Assembly: GCA_029964075.1 (NCBI GenBank)
Contig: CM057135.1
Location: forward strand, 27,517,366-27,581,365
Length of the DNA stretch: 64,000 bases
Direction of reading: 5' to 3'
DNA from: Patiria pectinifera
Lineage: Eukaryota; Echinodermata; Asteroidea; Valvatida; Asterinidae
Part shown: positions 12,219 through 26,300 of the stretch, one piece after another
How positions within the stretch are numbered: position 1 is the stretch's first letter
Layout: each line of letters opens with the position of its first letter
Notes under the pieces: generated by a model
Databases searched by the model: none
What the model was told of the DNA's origin: nothing
What the model saw: the letters and a program-made list of their open reading frames with translations, nothing else
Made by a program: the position numbers and the translations under genes

Positions 12219-13565
12219 ATTCCAGCTGTACTGATGTTTAATACTGAAATAGGAACAAATTTTGTTTTAAGTTCGAAAATGACATTGTACAATCCCCATG
12301 CGCATGGTTCGTGGAATCTCACTTCTTTGTGTTCCAAATAGCAAGGTAAAGGATTATTGTTTCTCGATCTCTCAAATGAACCATTCATGAAATTTATCAG
12401 ATCAGTCCTCATAATTGTTTTGTGTGTTTTCTTTTTAATATCATTTATATGGTTTAATGTTCAAATTTTCTTTTGTATTATTTTGTTTGTTTTGTGTAAA
12501 TTACTTTGTACATGCAAAATTTGGGTGCGATCTGATTTTTGCTGCAAAGACCTGGAGTATCCGTTGTCTGAATATATTCCAAATATCAGAAACTTTTATT
12601 CAGTGGAAAATCTGTAAAAATGTGATGAAGTTTGAAAATGGGGGAAGTCCGAGTTAGTGTTTTTCTGTCCTAAAGAAATGAAATTATCAAATTATATCAG
12701 TCCTAATAATTTTATTTGTATGTACTTTCCACCTGTCATCATTTATGTTGTATATATTATTTGAATTTCTTTTGTATCATTTTGTATTTTTTTGTGGAAA
12801 TTACTTCCAAAACTGTACAATTTGCGTTTCAAATTGATTTTCTACTATGCAGATCTGGAATTTCAGTTGTCTGAATGTCTTCCAAGTATCAAAAACTTTG
12901 TTCCATAGAAAATCCTTTTAAAAACATGACTGCTGTCGTGTTCCACAAAAATTTATACTCTGTTCTCAATTTTTCAATAGCAATGAAAGGAAATTAGAAA
13001 ATGGAAAATTTCAGGAAGTTAAAGGGGACATACAACATTTGCAAACATCAAAAAACAAAAGTACCAAATTATTATGAAATACCTTACTGAACCGTTAGTG
13101 ATTTTTCTTTCTCCAAATTTTGCCCCTAATTTACCATATTTCGTTAGTCATGTTAGTCCGCATTTTGTTTGCATTATCGATTGCACACCTATGAATGGGT
13201 ACAAGCCAGCTAGACTTGTTCCCTGACCTTGCAATTCCCCGACGTCTATAAATTGCTCCGTTTCCTCTTAAGTGGGGTCAAGGAACCAGACTACAAGAAC
13301 ACGATTGTTTTTCTTGTTTTTCCAGCATCCACGAACACAAAAGTCAGTGTAACAATATTTGCTATAAAATACAACACCCCAAATCCATCCATTTCTGAAA
13401 AATACAGCAAAAGCAAATATAAATGCCTGTTTTATTCCAAAGATGTGTTTGAATAATTTTTTCATTTTTTTTTAAAAATCTGTTTTTTCATTTCTTTTGG
13501 TTTTCATTTTGTGTACTTCTTGATATGTTTTTCATTTATTTTTTTTTTTGTTTTGCATCAATAAA
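12219..13565 (+). other. FANCB 3' UTR and downstream, with a diverged tandem duplication
   Basis: There is no coding signal. A segment at about 12400-12620 is repeated in diverged form at about 12694-12930; both contain ATCAGTCCT, a T-rich stretch with CTTTTGTAT, then GTTGTCTGAAT and a run ending GAAAATC. A TTAA MITE copy begins at 13023. The first clear AATAAA is at 13560-13565, so the 3' UTR may be about 1.3 kb. Confidence 0.5.
13023..13410 (+). mobile_element. TTAA-type MITE, copy B (right end decayed)
   Basis: It starts AGGGGACATACAACATTTGC after TTAA and is in the same orientation as copy A. It keeps the segment ATGAATGGGTACAAGCCAGC and the CCATCCATTTCTGAAAA tail, but the palindromic block seen in other copies is missing and the terminal CCCT-TTAA is not found. 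The right boundary is approximate. It lies in the presumed FANCB 3' UTR. Confidence 0.7.
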
Positions 13566-13621
13566 GAACACGAGAATAATAACCAGATGATATCAAGAAT
13601 CTATACCATAGTACTTTTATT
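13560..13621. promoter_or_regulatory. Convergent polyadenylation signals of FANCB (+) and PFAS (-)
   Basis: AATAAA on the plus strand is at 13560-13565, and AATAAA on the minus strand (TTTATT) at 13616-13621. Each is downstream of one of the two tail-to-tail genes. The hexamers are seen directly; their use is inferred, and common AT-rich chance hits cannot be excluded. Confidence 0.4.
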
Positions 13622-14311
13622 AAGTTCTTTTTCGGAACATGTTAAGGTCTTGTCATGACATCTCATTTCAAAAAACAAATGACGAGTGAAGAATACGACT
13701 CTTGGAATTTCAGTTAATAAAAGGAATTTCAGTAACTTTTAGAAAAAAATAGTCGCTATTACTGGCTACAGAAAACCGATATAAGAAAACACCCTGTAAC
13801 AGTTTTTAAAACAACTGACATGATTACATCGACAAATGTAACCTAATACTTGGAACAATCTTGCCGGTTTTCATCTTTTAGTGTCCAGTCCATATAGCGG
13901 CCATTTTAATCAAGACGTGTATCTTCATTACAAAAGATAAAGTAACCCAACTAAAATTATACTCCGTTTAAGAAAAATCCTAGTTTTAAGATGAAAGATT
14001 CACTTTAATTTAAACCTTGATTTGGATCCATTACCTATCTTAAATCAAAAACAAAACTACAGCTTGACTTAAGCTGCAACAATACTTGCATTTTAGTGTT
14101 TTTTTCCCCTCCAAAGATTTCAATGATTCTTAACCCTTTTGTTTTCCAACCACTTGCAATGTACTTTTAGAACCATAAATTGTGCAACCATAAATTGTGC
14201 AACCATACATTTTGCAACCATAAATTATGCAACCTTACATTTTTGCAACAATAAATTGTGCAACCATACTTTTTGCAACTATGACATACCCAGGAGACCC
14301 AACCAAATCCC
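13622..14311 (-). other. Presumed PFAS 3' UTR with a 15-bp tandem repeat
   Basis: There is no other gene signal between the PFAS stop codon and the candidate polyadenylation signal. At about 14164-14280 a degenerate 15-bp unit, ATAAATTGTGCAACC, is repeated about seven times on the plus strand. Confidence 0.5.
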
Positions 14312-17300
14312 CTAAGCATTTTGGTGACACCAGGCACATGCGTTCTTGAACATGTGCATCCAGGGCGATACTTTCACCTCCTGTTGCCATTCCTGCGGCA
14401 TCCACGCCCACTGCCAGGTGAAAGTGCACCTCTCTGGGTGGGGCATGAGGGCAAAGTGTCGCCCGTCTGGGGAACACAGGGCTGCAACGCCTTCGGGGGA
14501 CCCATTTGGGTTGAGTGGGTACTGGGTGGTGGGTTGGCCTTGGTCGTCCACGTAGCGAATGGGTGCAAGGTTGTTCTGGGTGACCCGTTCGAGGATGGCG
14601 TCTGAGGCAAATTTCATTTGGCCTGGGTGAGAGTTCAAACAAGAAAACCATGGTTGAGTCTCAAAATGTGGTGGGTGACAGAGAATCTTTAGACCAACTT
14701 GTAGTTCATTTCATCACAAGTCAATCAAAACATAATTATGTTATATTTCACTTTTTTTTACCTTCTCCATGGGCGACCCAGATGCCCAGAACAGACCCCT
14801 CCATGCCTTGTAGGAGTATGGACGGACTCGGACTGATCCCCACGCTGACAAATCGTGACTCAAACCTCTCGGATTTGTTGTGTGTCAGGAAGACGCCTTG
14901 CTTTGAGGAAGCAGAATCTGTCAAGACAAAAAAAGTACATTTTGCTCTGTGAACTATTTACAACTGCAGCTTGTAACTTGAGAAAATATCGATATTAAGT
15001 TGAAAAAAGAAAATTTGACTTGAGTGGGATTTGAACCTGCATCCTCTGAACCACGCTAATGGTGCTCTATCAAGTGAGCCTTATATTGGTGGTCTCCTAA
15101 ATTGTCAAAAACTTTGTTCGTATAAAGTAATGTTAATCTCACTATTTAAGTTTTTATAGCCAAAGCTGTTGCTTCTAAGTACAGAGAAGTGCCATAGGTT
15201 TGCAGATATGGATCTGATTTCAAATTTACCTGCATCTGGCATTTCTTGTCCATGGTCCGGGGCCACCCAGCCTAGCAACCCCATCAGCTGGCAGCCATTG
15301 CAGACGCCCAATGAGAAAGTGTCGCTCCGAGCCCGGAATGCATCAAACTGAGCGCGCACAGTGGGATTGAACAAGATCGCCGCTGCCCAACCTGTCGGAA
15401 ACAAATGAAGATATTACTAAAGAAAGTTAACAGGTATTTTAAACACACTAAACAGAATTGGCAACTTTAAGAATATACAATAAAACTTGACGACTTTTGC
15501 CTTTGAAGGAAAACCCCCAATACATTAACCCTCCTGCTATCTGAAGAGTCACAGACAGTCAAAAAATCAATCCTCTTGCCCTGCCATGTTTCAAGCAAGC
15601 ACTGTGATTAGTCAAATTCAGTCAACAGGCAAAAGCAGACAAGTGGTAGGCACAGCTGGCTTATCAATCACTTACAGTCAAAGCATAGCTGTATCAAAAT
15701 ACATAAACAGTCACAGCCAGTCAACATGGCACAGAATGTATGCTTGCATAGGAGGGTTTCAACAAGTATGTGTTGCTTATAAGGCTTATTTACCAGGCTT
15801 TTATGCATCAAAGCGCTTCACAATTATTACCCCGGTTCATCAGGAAAATGAGACCAGTTTTCCACAGCATTTCAATATTGCAATCTGTCTCTTACTTGAC
15901 TGGTGTCCATTCATATTCTTGGAGAATGGTAATTGTTGTAAAGTCTCTTGCTCAAGAACATAAACACCATGGGGTTCCTTAGCCTTCAAATGTCCGCTGA
16001 TGACTGCAAATAAAAACACGTTAAAATTGTTTGGAGACATCATTTCCTTAGGGTTTGATGGTTTAAACCCATATACCATAACACATAAAATCGCACACTA
16101 TTTCAAATCTTCCATTTCAAAAAATTACCATATTTAAAATTGTCTGCTCACCTTTCGCAGATCCGCAAACGTCCGCATAGCTGAATCCGCCCACAAAGAC
16201 CACGCCTCTAAACTGGTCCAGGGTGACGTTGCCCGTCGCTAGGTCATGCATGTTGACATCCCAGACGTCAAAACCGGCAGCGAACAGCGAGGCAACCATC
16301 TCGCGGTCGCCATTACTGCCTTCCTCGCGAATCACGGCCACTTTAGGACGAACAAAACCTGGTTTGGCCAACTCTGCATAAGAAATGCAGTAACACATTT
16401 CTCATTTTAGTTTCTTATGATATTCAGAAATTAAAAAAGCTGAAGTCAAAAGTAAACTCTTCCGGGCAACAAGCTGAAAATGAATCAATAATACCTCTCC
16501 ACATCATTAAAAACACAATTGCCTTCGAAGTAAAAAGTACGGTCCAAAACTTTTATCCTACATTTTCGATAAAGTTAGGATCACATATTTGCAAAAGCTG
16601 AATGAAAAATCACCTTACTCTGACTTTTAGTTTTATCTCCATTTCAAGCTTTGCCCAGAAGTGTCACATTTTGACAGAACACATCTTATTTTTTTCCCCA
16701 TAAGTGCAATACCTACGATTGTCATACCTCTGTCTTTATAATGAATTTTCATTGGCCCAGGACGATCACTTGACCGGGCGATAAATATGCATGGCACACA
16801 TATATATATTGTTGTATACACATCTGTGATATGTAGACTGTCCCTAGTCCCCACCCACAAACCAGTCGCGTCCAGCGCGCGCGGACGAACTAACCAGACT
16901 ATCACGTACTACTTTAGTACTTCACGTTCCAATATATAATATCCACAATATAATGCATAGCAGTGCAGTGGCAGATTTTATTTTTTTTTTATTGGCTTGC
17001 GGCGAGCATTAGCGGCATTAAGATTTTGTGTTTTGTTTGACTGAATTGTTTTCCTTTTTTAAAATTCCCTTAAAAAAAAGAAAAAAAACAAAAACACACA
17101 TCAAGACAGACAGACAACAGTACAGTTGATGTGTGATGGGATGGATGATTTTGAACACACTCGGGGACGCATAGCACCCTTCGCCGCCGGCGCTGGCTAT
17201 CCGGGTGTTCAAAACGTCATATCCAACATCACATCAGTCAACAACTGTTAAGTAGCGAATGAATCCAATTGCAACAACTTCAAAAACAGATCGTCTGTTT

Positions 17301-20300
17301 TACCTGCATCTATTTTATGTTTGTTGGGGTCAAAGGTCAGCTTGTAGGGAGGAGCCACACGCTGCCCCAGGCCTAGTCTCTCTTCAGTCACACTCTCTGG
17401 ATTAGCCTGCAGGGCCTCCAGGCGGAAGCTAGTCTCCTCCCAAGCGTCTCTCAGGATCACCATCTTGTCCGTCAGGACGTCACTGCCATCTACAGACACT
17501 CGAACCTATTATAAACACAAGAGGTAAGTTTCAACATCTTTCTCTTTCAATCTTGCCAAAGTTTTAGTCAAGTCAATCAAAAGTCAGTCACAAGTCCGGC
17601 TCAGGTAACTGGCGATGACAATGACAAGGGTTTGCCTTTGTCTCACTCCATTGAGATATCTTGTCTCTAGACTCGATAAGTTTTGATGCCTTGACTTCAA
17701 CTTTAAATCTTAGTCCGTGTCTCCGAAACGGGCTTCCACAGCTACGGCTACGTCTATTGTCAGCGCATCCCCGCGTATTTTCAATGGGCGTGGACCTAGA
17801 CCTAGCTCTAGACGGTTGATTCGAATGCAGCCTTACACTGGTCTGACCATTTACCATTAATCTGAGAAGAGCATGTTAACTTTACAATTCTAAAAGGTTT
17901 CTGAACAGATAACACTACAAGCAACCACTATGATATCAATCCTAGATATCCGTCTGTCAATTTCTGACTCAAACAAATTAACTCAAACAAATTCCTTGAA
18001 ACCTGTTGTAACTTTTAGTGAGATTTTTTTTTCTTTTTTCTTATGTGCTTATATGTATTTCAATATGCCTCCTGAAAACTGTTTCTTTTAAAATTGGTAC
18101 CTTGAAATCAGCAAATAAAATTTAGTTCTGTTACAAAGCTAAGTCTGCTTCTTAAGAAATACCTAAATGCTTAGCCTGCATCAAATTTTTGGGAGAAAAA
18201 AAAATAAATTCTAATCTTACCATGGAGTCTGGTCCCTGTCCGCAAGACTGACCAATCACAGAGCACGGCACACTCTTCCCAGCGTACCTCTGACACACTA
18301 CCTCGGCATTCTGGGCTGACACTTCAAACACCAAACCCAGCTCCTCCGCAAAAAGCAGCTCCAAAGATGACGCTATACAAATCAAATCATGACAAAGAAT
18401 ATGCTGTATATTCACTTCCTTCAATGACTTTTCCTCCTTCATTTTCTATCTTTCTTTTTAATCTATATTTAAAGATACAGAAGGGATCCCGGCAAAAATG
18501 CTTAAGGAGTTTGAATGAGTTACAATGAAGGATCAATTTAAGTAAACTTTTTTTATTGACTGTAGAATTAGTATGAATATCAGCTTTGCCACTGCAGAAA
18601 CTTGCGTTATTTTTCCGAACTGGCCTAAGAAATGGTTTCACACAAAAAAAGTTCACAGGACTGACCCTTGTTGTTGTTTGGAATGTTGACCTCCATCCCA
18701 CAATTCCCTGCAAAGGTCATCTCAAGCAGGCAGGTAATGAGCCCTCCATCGCTGACATCGTGACCAGCAGTCAACAAGCCCTCTGTAAAAAAAAGTAACA
18801 TTGTGAACATAAAAAGCTCATGATTTGTATTGACATTAATTCTTCTGTTTCTGTTTCCCCTGATTTGTTTCTAATCTTTCCAACAGACGGTTGGGTTTTG
18901 TCTGTTCGACAGTTGAACGGTTTTTGACTGGATGAACTACTCAACTCACCAGCAAGGAGTTCCTGGGTGATGTTGAAGGCATCGGCCAGCATGGCTGTGC
19001 TCTCAAGGTCTGGCACGCTGTCACCGAGTTGCTTGTAGCACTGGGCCAAGGCTGAGCCCCCTAGACGACTATGGCCACAGCTCAGGTCCACGAACAAAAT
19101 ACTCCCTGAAGAAAGAAATGAAGCGGTAAGTGTTCAATACTGACGACCTAAAATGAAACTGCCTTTCGCAAAAGAGGTATTACACCTTAAGAGATTAGAG
19201 ACGACCAGCCATCCAGTAGTAGTTGATGAAAAATCCAGTTCACGTAATGCTGATACAAATCCTGAAATTTCTTTAAAAGCGAAGCTCCATAAATGTTTCC
19301 CCTTGTTTTAATAATTTCAAAAAATCGTCCTTCAAAAAAAAAAAAAAGAGAAATGCCAGACTTAACGGGAGCTGCGTTGTTTAAACTCAAGTGATTTTGG
19401 CTAGGAACTGTGCATTGCAAAGGGCATGTCAGCATAATACACTGAATTTGTTACCCTGATTTAATATGTAGAGAACAAGATTATCCCACTCACCACAGCC
19501 TCCCGGGCACTTGAGATCTGGGGTGATAGTGGCTCTTATATCCGGACATCCAACATAGGCAGAAATGACCAGCGCACCTATGGAACATTATACAAAATGT
19601 TAAACTAATCCATTTATAGACAAGAAAATGCAATGAAATGCAGTTGAAACTTTCTCCACGAAAACTGGCAATGCAGCATCGAGGAACTTGAGTCAGAAGT
19701 ACTTAGCCACTCAGTCACACTGCCTCACCATCTTTCTCAAATAAACAGTCAGAGAACAGCCTGGACAACGTTGTCCTCGTGACCTCTGATTTCAATATTT
19801 ATTTACACATGTATGCACTACATTGCCTGTCTTCACATACATGTATCAGATCAGGTGACCATTACTTGGTACTTGGTTGGTTCTTCTCCTAAATACTCCG
19901 CAGGGGAATTTTAACAGGAGGCCAGAAACACAAGGGCAAACTCCTTCTCTTAGCAATAAGTGTTACTGGGTTCTTTTACGTGCATTGCATTACACAACAC
20001 ACAGGACCTACAGCTTTACGTTCCACCCGAAGGAAGAAGCAATAATGGTTAAGTGCCTTGCTTAAGGGCACAAGTGTCTAGACCCGGGCTCAAACCCACA
20101 TTCTGCTGCCTCTGAATCACCCGAGTATGAGTCCGGTGCGGTGCTCTTATTCGCTAGGCCATGAAACTCCACTCGATGACACAACAGTCTAGTAACTATT
20201 AAACAAAAAGTGTATATGCCCATCTTGATGGCATACTAATAAACATAGTATTCACCTGGGGCTTTGACAGTTTCCTTGGCAACCCTGGCGGCCATGCTAA

Positions 20301-23300
20301 GTGAATCCTTCCCTCCGTCAATGGCTATTCCCAGCTGTTTCATGGTATCGCACATGGCTACACAAGCGTCAACAAGTGCAGCGCCCTCGCCTGGTAGCTT
20401 GGCTGGCCACATCCAGTTACCGCTGCATTTCACATCCTGAGAAAAAAAGACAACATATTGGAATGTTAATTATTTGTATTAAACGGCTGCATCAAGTTTC
20501 ATACTCTCGTCAATAATGATGAAGAATCTGGATGCAAAACTTGGCAAATTTAAGCTCTTGATAAGTAAATCATAAACCAAAAAGGCAAGCCTTCCATTTT
20601 TCAGAAATGGTTCTGCTGATTGAGAAATTTGCTTCTTAGGTTTTTCAAATATGCTTGGAAGTTAACCGACTATATCAAAAAGCATGTTGATCACTATAAA
20701 AGTCACTGATTTTTCAAAAATGTGAGATAATGTTTCCAAAAGATTTACGAGACTGACAAGAATGTTTTGCAAACAGTTAGCTTTTCATGTTAAATAAATT
20801 AACTGAATTGTCAACAAATACCCAAGATTATCTAGAGAGCAACTGAATTGTGAAAAATGTGAGAAATTTTGGGAGAAACTATTTCAACAAGAATGGCAAG
20901 TGGGATTTGCAAACGATTACCAACCTATCCACTTTTCATGTTAACATGTTTTAAAACAACAAAGTGTGACCTTTCCAAAATGCACTGACACCTACTTTCA
21001 GAGACGAGACCCTCGCAAACACCAGATTGGTTAGGGCTTCCGCTACGGACATCCTGGCCCCACATGCAGGATCAACCAGGCCCTTGATTGGCTGTTCGCC
21101 GATGGCCGTGGCCGAACCGACAGTGTCGAAATGGGTCAAGGCCGTGACCGCGACGTCGGCAAGGGGGGTGTGGAGAGGGCCGACACACTGCTGCTGGGCA
21201 ACCAGTCCTGTCACTGAACGGTCCACCTGAGGTAAGAGGTATAGAATTTCTTAATTTCATTTGACAATGCTTTTTAGTATTTAGGTTTTTCGCTCTTCGC
21301 TAAAGTAAAGCACTAGATACCCATTGCTTTCCCAAAGCTTGTGTGAAAGAAGATTCACAAGTGTGCTCACGGGTGCGAGTCCCACCTGACCACAAATTCG
21401 TAGCCTTGTGGAGACTCACACACAATAGGGAACAAAACATTGTAAAGGTCTCCACAGGGCAATTTCTATAGATGAATAGGTCTCCACAAGGTTTTCACGA
21501 AATAGATATATGGGTTTTACTCAAAAACTAGGAATTTCCAAGGTGGGTTGATCTGTCGCAAATGGAAGAGTTTTAAAAAAGGGATATTAATTCCAAATTT
21601 CAGCCAAGGAAACTAATTCTGGTTAAAATAAGAGCATTTTGAAACTTCACTTTCAAAATTGAACACTTTACTACACGAGAACAAAGAAATGTCTCCACAA
21701 GGATACAAATTTGAGAGTGGGTGACCTCCTGCTTACTAGTGCAGATGCCTTATCTACTTAACCACCAAGGCTGCAGGGGTCACCAGGCCGGTTCAACTTC
21801 AGAGCTTTGGTCAAATGCTAAAACGTTCAGTAACCATTGTGGGCAGAAGCAGCCAGAGCTGAAACGCCTTTAGCAGCTGCAAAGAGTAAACTTTTTCCAC
21901 TTTCCTTTTTTGGCAATATGTTCAGTGTACAACGTTTCCAAATCTAATCTTGCAGTTTAGGTATACAGCTTTCCAAAAAAAGGTACGAGTTTATGAATGC
22001 AAGGGAAGAGAAATATGCCTTAAGAGTATTGCAATCTTTCTTCCATTTAAATAGACAAGATGTCAACAGCTCACCTTGTTTGTCAGGTATCTCTTGCTGG
22101 CCACAGATGGCAGACGCAGCACTCGATTGACGGCATCCCTGACCGAGAGATCTGCAGGCAAGTCTAGTGGCTTCAGTTTGGGCTTCACACGCTCCATGTT
22201 GAATACCTAATTTGGGTTTTGAAACAAGTCATCAATGAGTTCTTTCAAAGATATTTCCAAGTTGTTAATTCATTGACAAACGTTCTAGAAGAGTCTTGAG
22301 GCACTTGAGATGTTTAACATGAACTACAACCTAATTTTTTTTCCCAACAAAGCGAAAAAGCTCTGAAAAATGATATAGAGAACCTTTGTTGAATATTCAA
22401 GGATAACCTTGTTTCAACTTTTTGCACTCAAGTCTACAAGGCTACAATCGAAAGAATTCTAAGGATCATTTGCTCTTTGTGTGTTTTGTTTTCATTTAAA
22501 GCAACACGATTGCACAAAATCTTGAGAAGGATGCACAACATCAAACCTGTTGAAGTTTTAGCTCAGTGAAGTTTTGGTTTTTGCCCCGAGATGAAATGTG
22601 GGAAATTGATAAAATGACTGCACTGAAAAATGATTCAGTCAACACATCTTCAGGATAAAAATATATCATTCAATCACAACATCGCAGCTGTGTACCACAT
22701 TGACGGCAGAACTGACCTTTCTGGGCATCGATCCTAAGACCCACTCCAGCTCCAGGTCAACTGGGTAAGAACACGACCGCATCTTCTTATTCGTAGACTC
22801 CCCATTCACTCCACCATTTTCCACCAAATCATCTTCTAGTTCCAGACGGATCTGCAAAATGACAAGATTCAAAATGATTGTTCAATACCAATGATGAAAT
22901 GTCTGAGACGACTGACTTGACCGAACTCCCTTGCCTCTTTTTTTGGCAAAACCCTTTCTCAATCCTCCAAAAACCACATTTTTTGTACTTATCTTTCACT
23001 GGGAATCAAGCCCCATGTTCAAAAATAGTGCCTAAACTCTACATCCGTTAATCAAATTCCTCCAAAAAAACTACTGTTAGATTTTGTAGGATCTAAAGAA
23101 TTAGGTTAATACAGATCCTATTCTCACACAATATTTGTTTTTTTTTTTTCTTTAAAAAAAACAAAAAAGAGTGAGATGTTGTAAAAAAAGAGAGCAACTT
23201 TAAAAACTTTAAATCATATGCTACTCTGCAGAACAAGTCCACACGATCGTTTACTCCAAGTAAACACAAAGTACTGACATTAGAATGAATCACTTACTTC

Positions 23301-26300
23301 AAATGTTCACGAGATTACAAAAAAACTTACCCTACCATCCCCTGTAATGTCACCCACAAACGACACCGAGCATTTCTCCCTGCTGCAGATATCTCTCAGC
23401 GTCTCTGATGCCCCCTCTGGAATGAGAATGGCATTGCTCTCCTGGTACTCCGCACCCCATAGCTCCATAGTGTTGATGGTAGGGTCCCCTAGCTGAAACT
23501 CCTTGGCTCGTATGAGGGCACCGGCCGGTTCTGATATCTCCTTCAAGACGTTGCCTAAATGAAAGAATAATTGAAATATTATATGAAATACTGCCATGAA
23601 TAATTCTGAATACTCTAAATCAACACATGTGTGGTAAAGCAACTCATTCGACTCACTTAACTAACTGAGACCTCTACCCCAAACTTCTTGGAGATTGTGC
23701 AAAATTTTGGGGAGGGTTAATAAAAAGAAGTATATACTGACCATTTCCCCCAGCGCCCTGGTCGTGTATACTGCATATAGGATTCTTCTCCCCCATCTCG
23801 ATGCAGGCACGGATCACCCTGTTCATCTTCTGCTCCATCTCCGCATCTCCTCGCTGAACGGCACCAAAGTCCAGCTCCTCCGTGTTATCCCCTTGGACCT
23901 GAATGGAAGAGGCTGCTCCGCCACCAACACCAATGCGGTAGACTGGGCCCCCGAGCTTTACCACTTTCATTCCTGGGGAGTCACAAAAAAAGTGAGTTGG
24001 AGTTTTAGAAAAAAATAATTCAGATCTTTGAGGTTTCATGATTGCTTGCTATTATTCACATAAAACTGCAGTTCAAAGTATTACTTGAAAACCTAATATT
24101 TCACAAGCTCAATTTGTGTGGTGATAAGTGACCTATCTGTTTGATGAACCTGATTAACGATTAGCAGAAATGTGCTATCAAAGATTTTTGCTAATCTAAA
24201 GCGTATTCAATCTAGACATGCTAATGGCTCAGTGTGCTGATATATTTCTACTGTTACATCACTACTTAAGCAATTTTTGTTATGTAGAATTATTACTTAC
24301 CAGGCTCAGCCTGTTCTTTGGTCACATGACCGCTCTCCAAGGAGCCAATCCCGCCGCTAAACATGATGGGCTTGACCCACTCCCTCCGTTCACCGTCACC
24401 GACCAGCATGCCAAACGACCGGGCGAAACCGGTCAGTACCGGTTCCCCAAACTTGTTGCCGTAGTCGGAGGCTCCGTTGCTTGCCTGGATGGCAACCTGC
24501 AAGGCAGGAGCCATGTTGGATGGATACACAAATGAGGTGTCCTCCCAAGGAAGCTCGTAGTCTGGAAAACGGGAGCAAAGAAAATAACAATAACAATAAA
24601 CAAAACAACTGATACAAATTCCATCTAACTCCGAGAGAATTCAGCTTGTCCTTGTTTTTGTTTCCAACAGGAATGCGGATTTTAAAGGCCTTGTCATCTG
24701 CAGCATAAGACAACTATATGCAAGTCACTAAAAGTGCAGGTAAGAAAAGCATTTTGATTACTTGGATTCTACGCAAATGTCAACAATTCTCACCGAGTTA
24801 TTCAAACCGTAACAAACTAAAACATTCAGGCAACATTCGTCCAACTCTTACAAAAATTACTGATATCACTAAACCCAACTGGTGGGAAACTTCCTGACAC
24901 CTAAAACTACCACTATGTAGGGAAAGCCTCTGTACTAAACCTTTCAAGGGTCAACAAGTCTATGAAAATATAGAGTGGTTTGGCTCTATCTAACTCAACT
25001 CTGCAAAATCCTTTAAACATCTTGTGGAAATGAAGGATCTCAGACGGTCATTGTTAAATGAAATATCAATTTTTCACCTGGAATGTGGAGATTTCCAAAG
25101 CAGTACCCTGCCGTACCGGCCACGACATGAGCGCCCCTGCCTGCCGCTTGCACATCCCGTATACGCCCCCCGGTACCAGTCGTGGCCCCACTGAACGGTG
25201 CCACACCTTCAGACAAAAAGACAAGATAAGACAAAAATTCTATAATCTTTCTTTGATCATGGCTTTTAGAAAATACATGGCAAAAATCAAAGGCCCTTTT
25301 TATGTATAATCCTTTACATTGAATCAGCTTTATTTCTGTTTCGTTCAAACTGGCAGGACATGATTTTCAGTGAACAGTTCTGGACAGGAAATATCTGTTA
25401 GACTATATTGTCAATATGTTGCATCGACAAGCTTCAATAACTGACGGGTTCATGATTTCTATGAGAAAATTAATTTGATATAAAGTTGTAACTTGAAACC
25501 TTTAAACAAAGACACAAGTGGGAGACTGCCGACTTTAGGCTGGATATCTCAGTTGGTAACACACCTAAACAGTATTCCAGAGGTCCCAGGTTCAATTCCT
25601 GCTTCACTAAATTTCGGACAACCTTATAATCATTTGTAATAAAATATAATGGGCATGCACTTTGTTCAAAAACCAATCCAATTCAAGCATTGCCTGATTT
25701 TAGGGCTCAGTATAAAAACACTACATATTCTAGACACAATTTCTTACCAGTTGGGAAATTGTGAGTCTCGGCCGTAAAGATGATGTGTCTCTCAGCTTCT
25801 TGCTTCCTGAATGACGAAGCACCAATGCCGGGGGTCTCAGGCATCAGTGTCTGTACCCTGTATCCTTGGATTGCACTGTCAATGATGCAAAACTGTATTT
25901 AACGGTCCAATTCTCGCAGTCATTTCAGGCTGTATCAACACTCTCATCACCTAAGTCTCAGATTTTCACTTCTATCACAAACGAATTCATGAATTGTAGT
26001 TTAAGGCACAACAAAATAAATATTTGGTCTCTGGTCAGACCAATGTTCAGGATTTGATGCGGCGATGCATTTTGGGGGTAGGGGGGGTTTGCTTTTACTT
26101 TTTTTTCAAGCTTGGATTGCACAGACAAGGTGGGTATTATTTTGCATTTTTGTGTCCTTGTGTAACTTGGTGTCCTCCATCATTTGCCCATTCCTTGGTG
26201 CTCCTTGCTACAAACATTTGAGGTGGTGCGGCAATAGAGGGTGCTGTTGTAGCTACCGCGGAAAATGTGAGAAAAAAAAGTTGACGTGCACAATCAAAAT

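Noticed and set aside
14235-14651. Plus- and minus-strand alternative frames over the last PFAS exon
   Set aside because: Only the frame ending CHQNA matches the FGAM synthase C terminus and continues from the previous exon in phase.
17588-17857. Arg/Ser-rich 89-aa frame on the minus strand in PFAS intron 19
   Set aside because: It lies between two well-supported PFAS exons, has no splice support and no homology I recognise.
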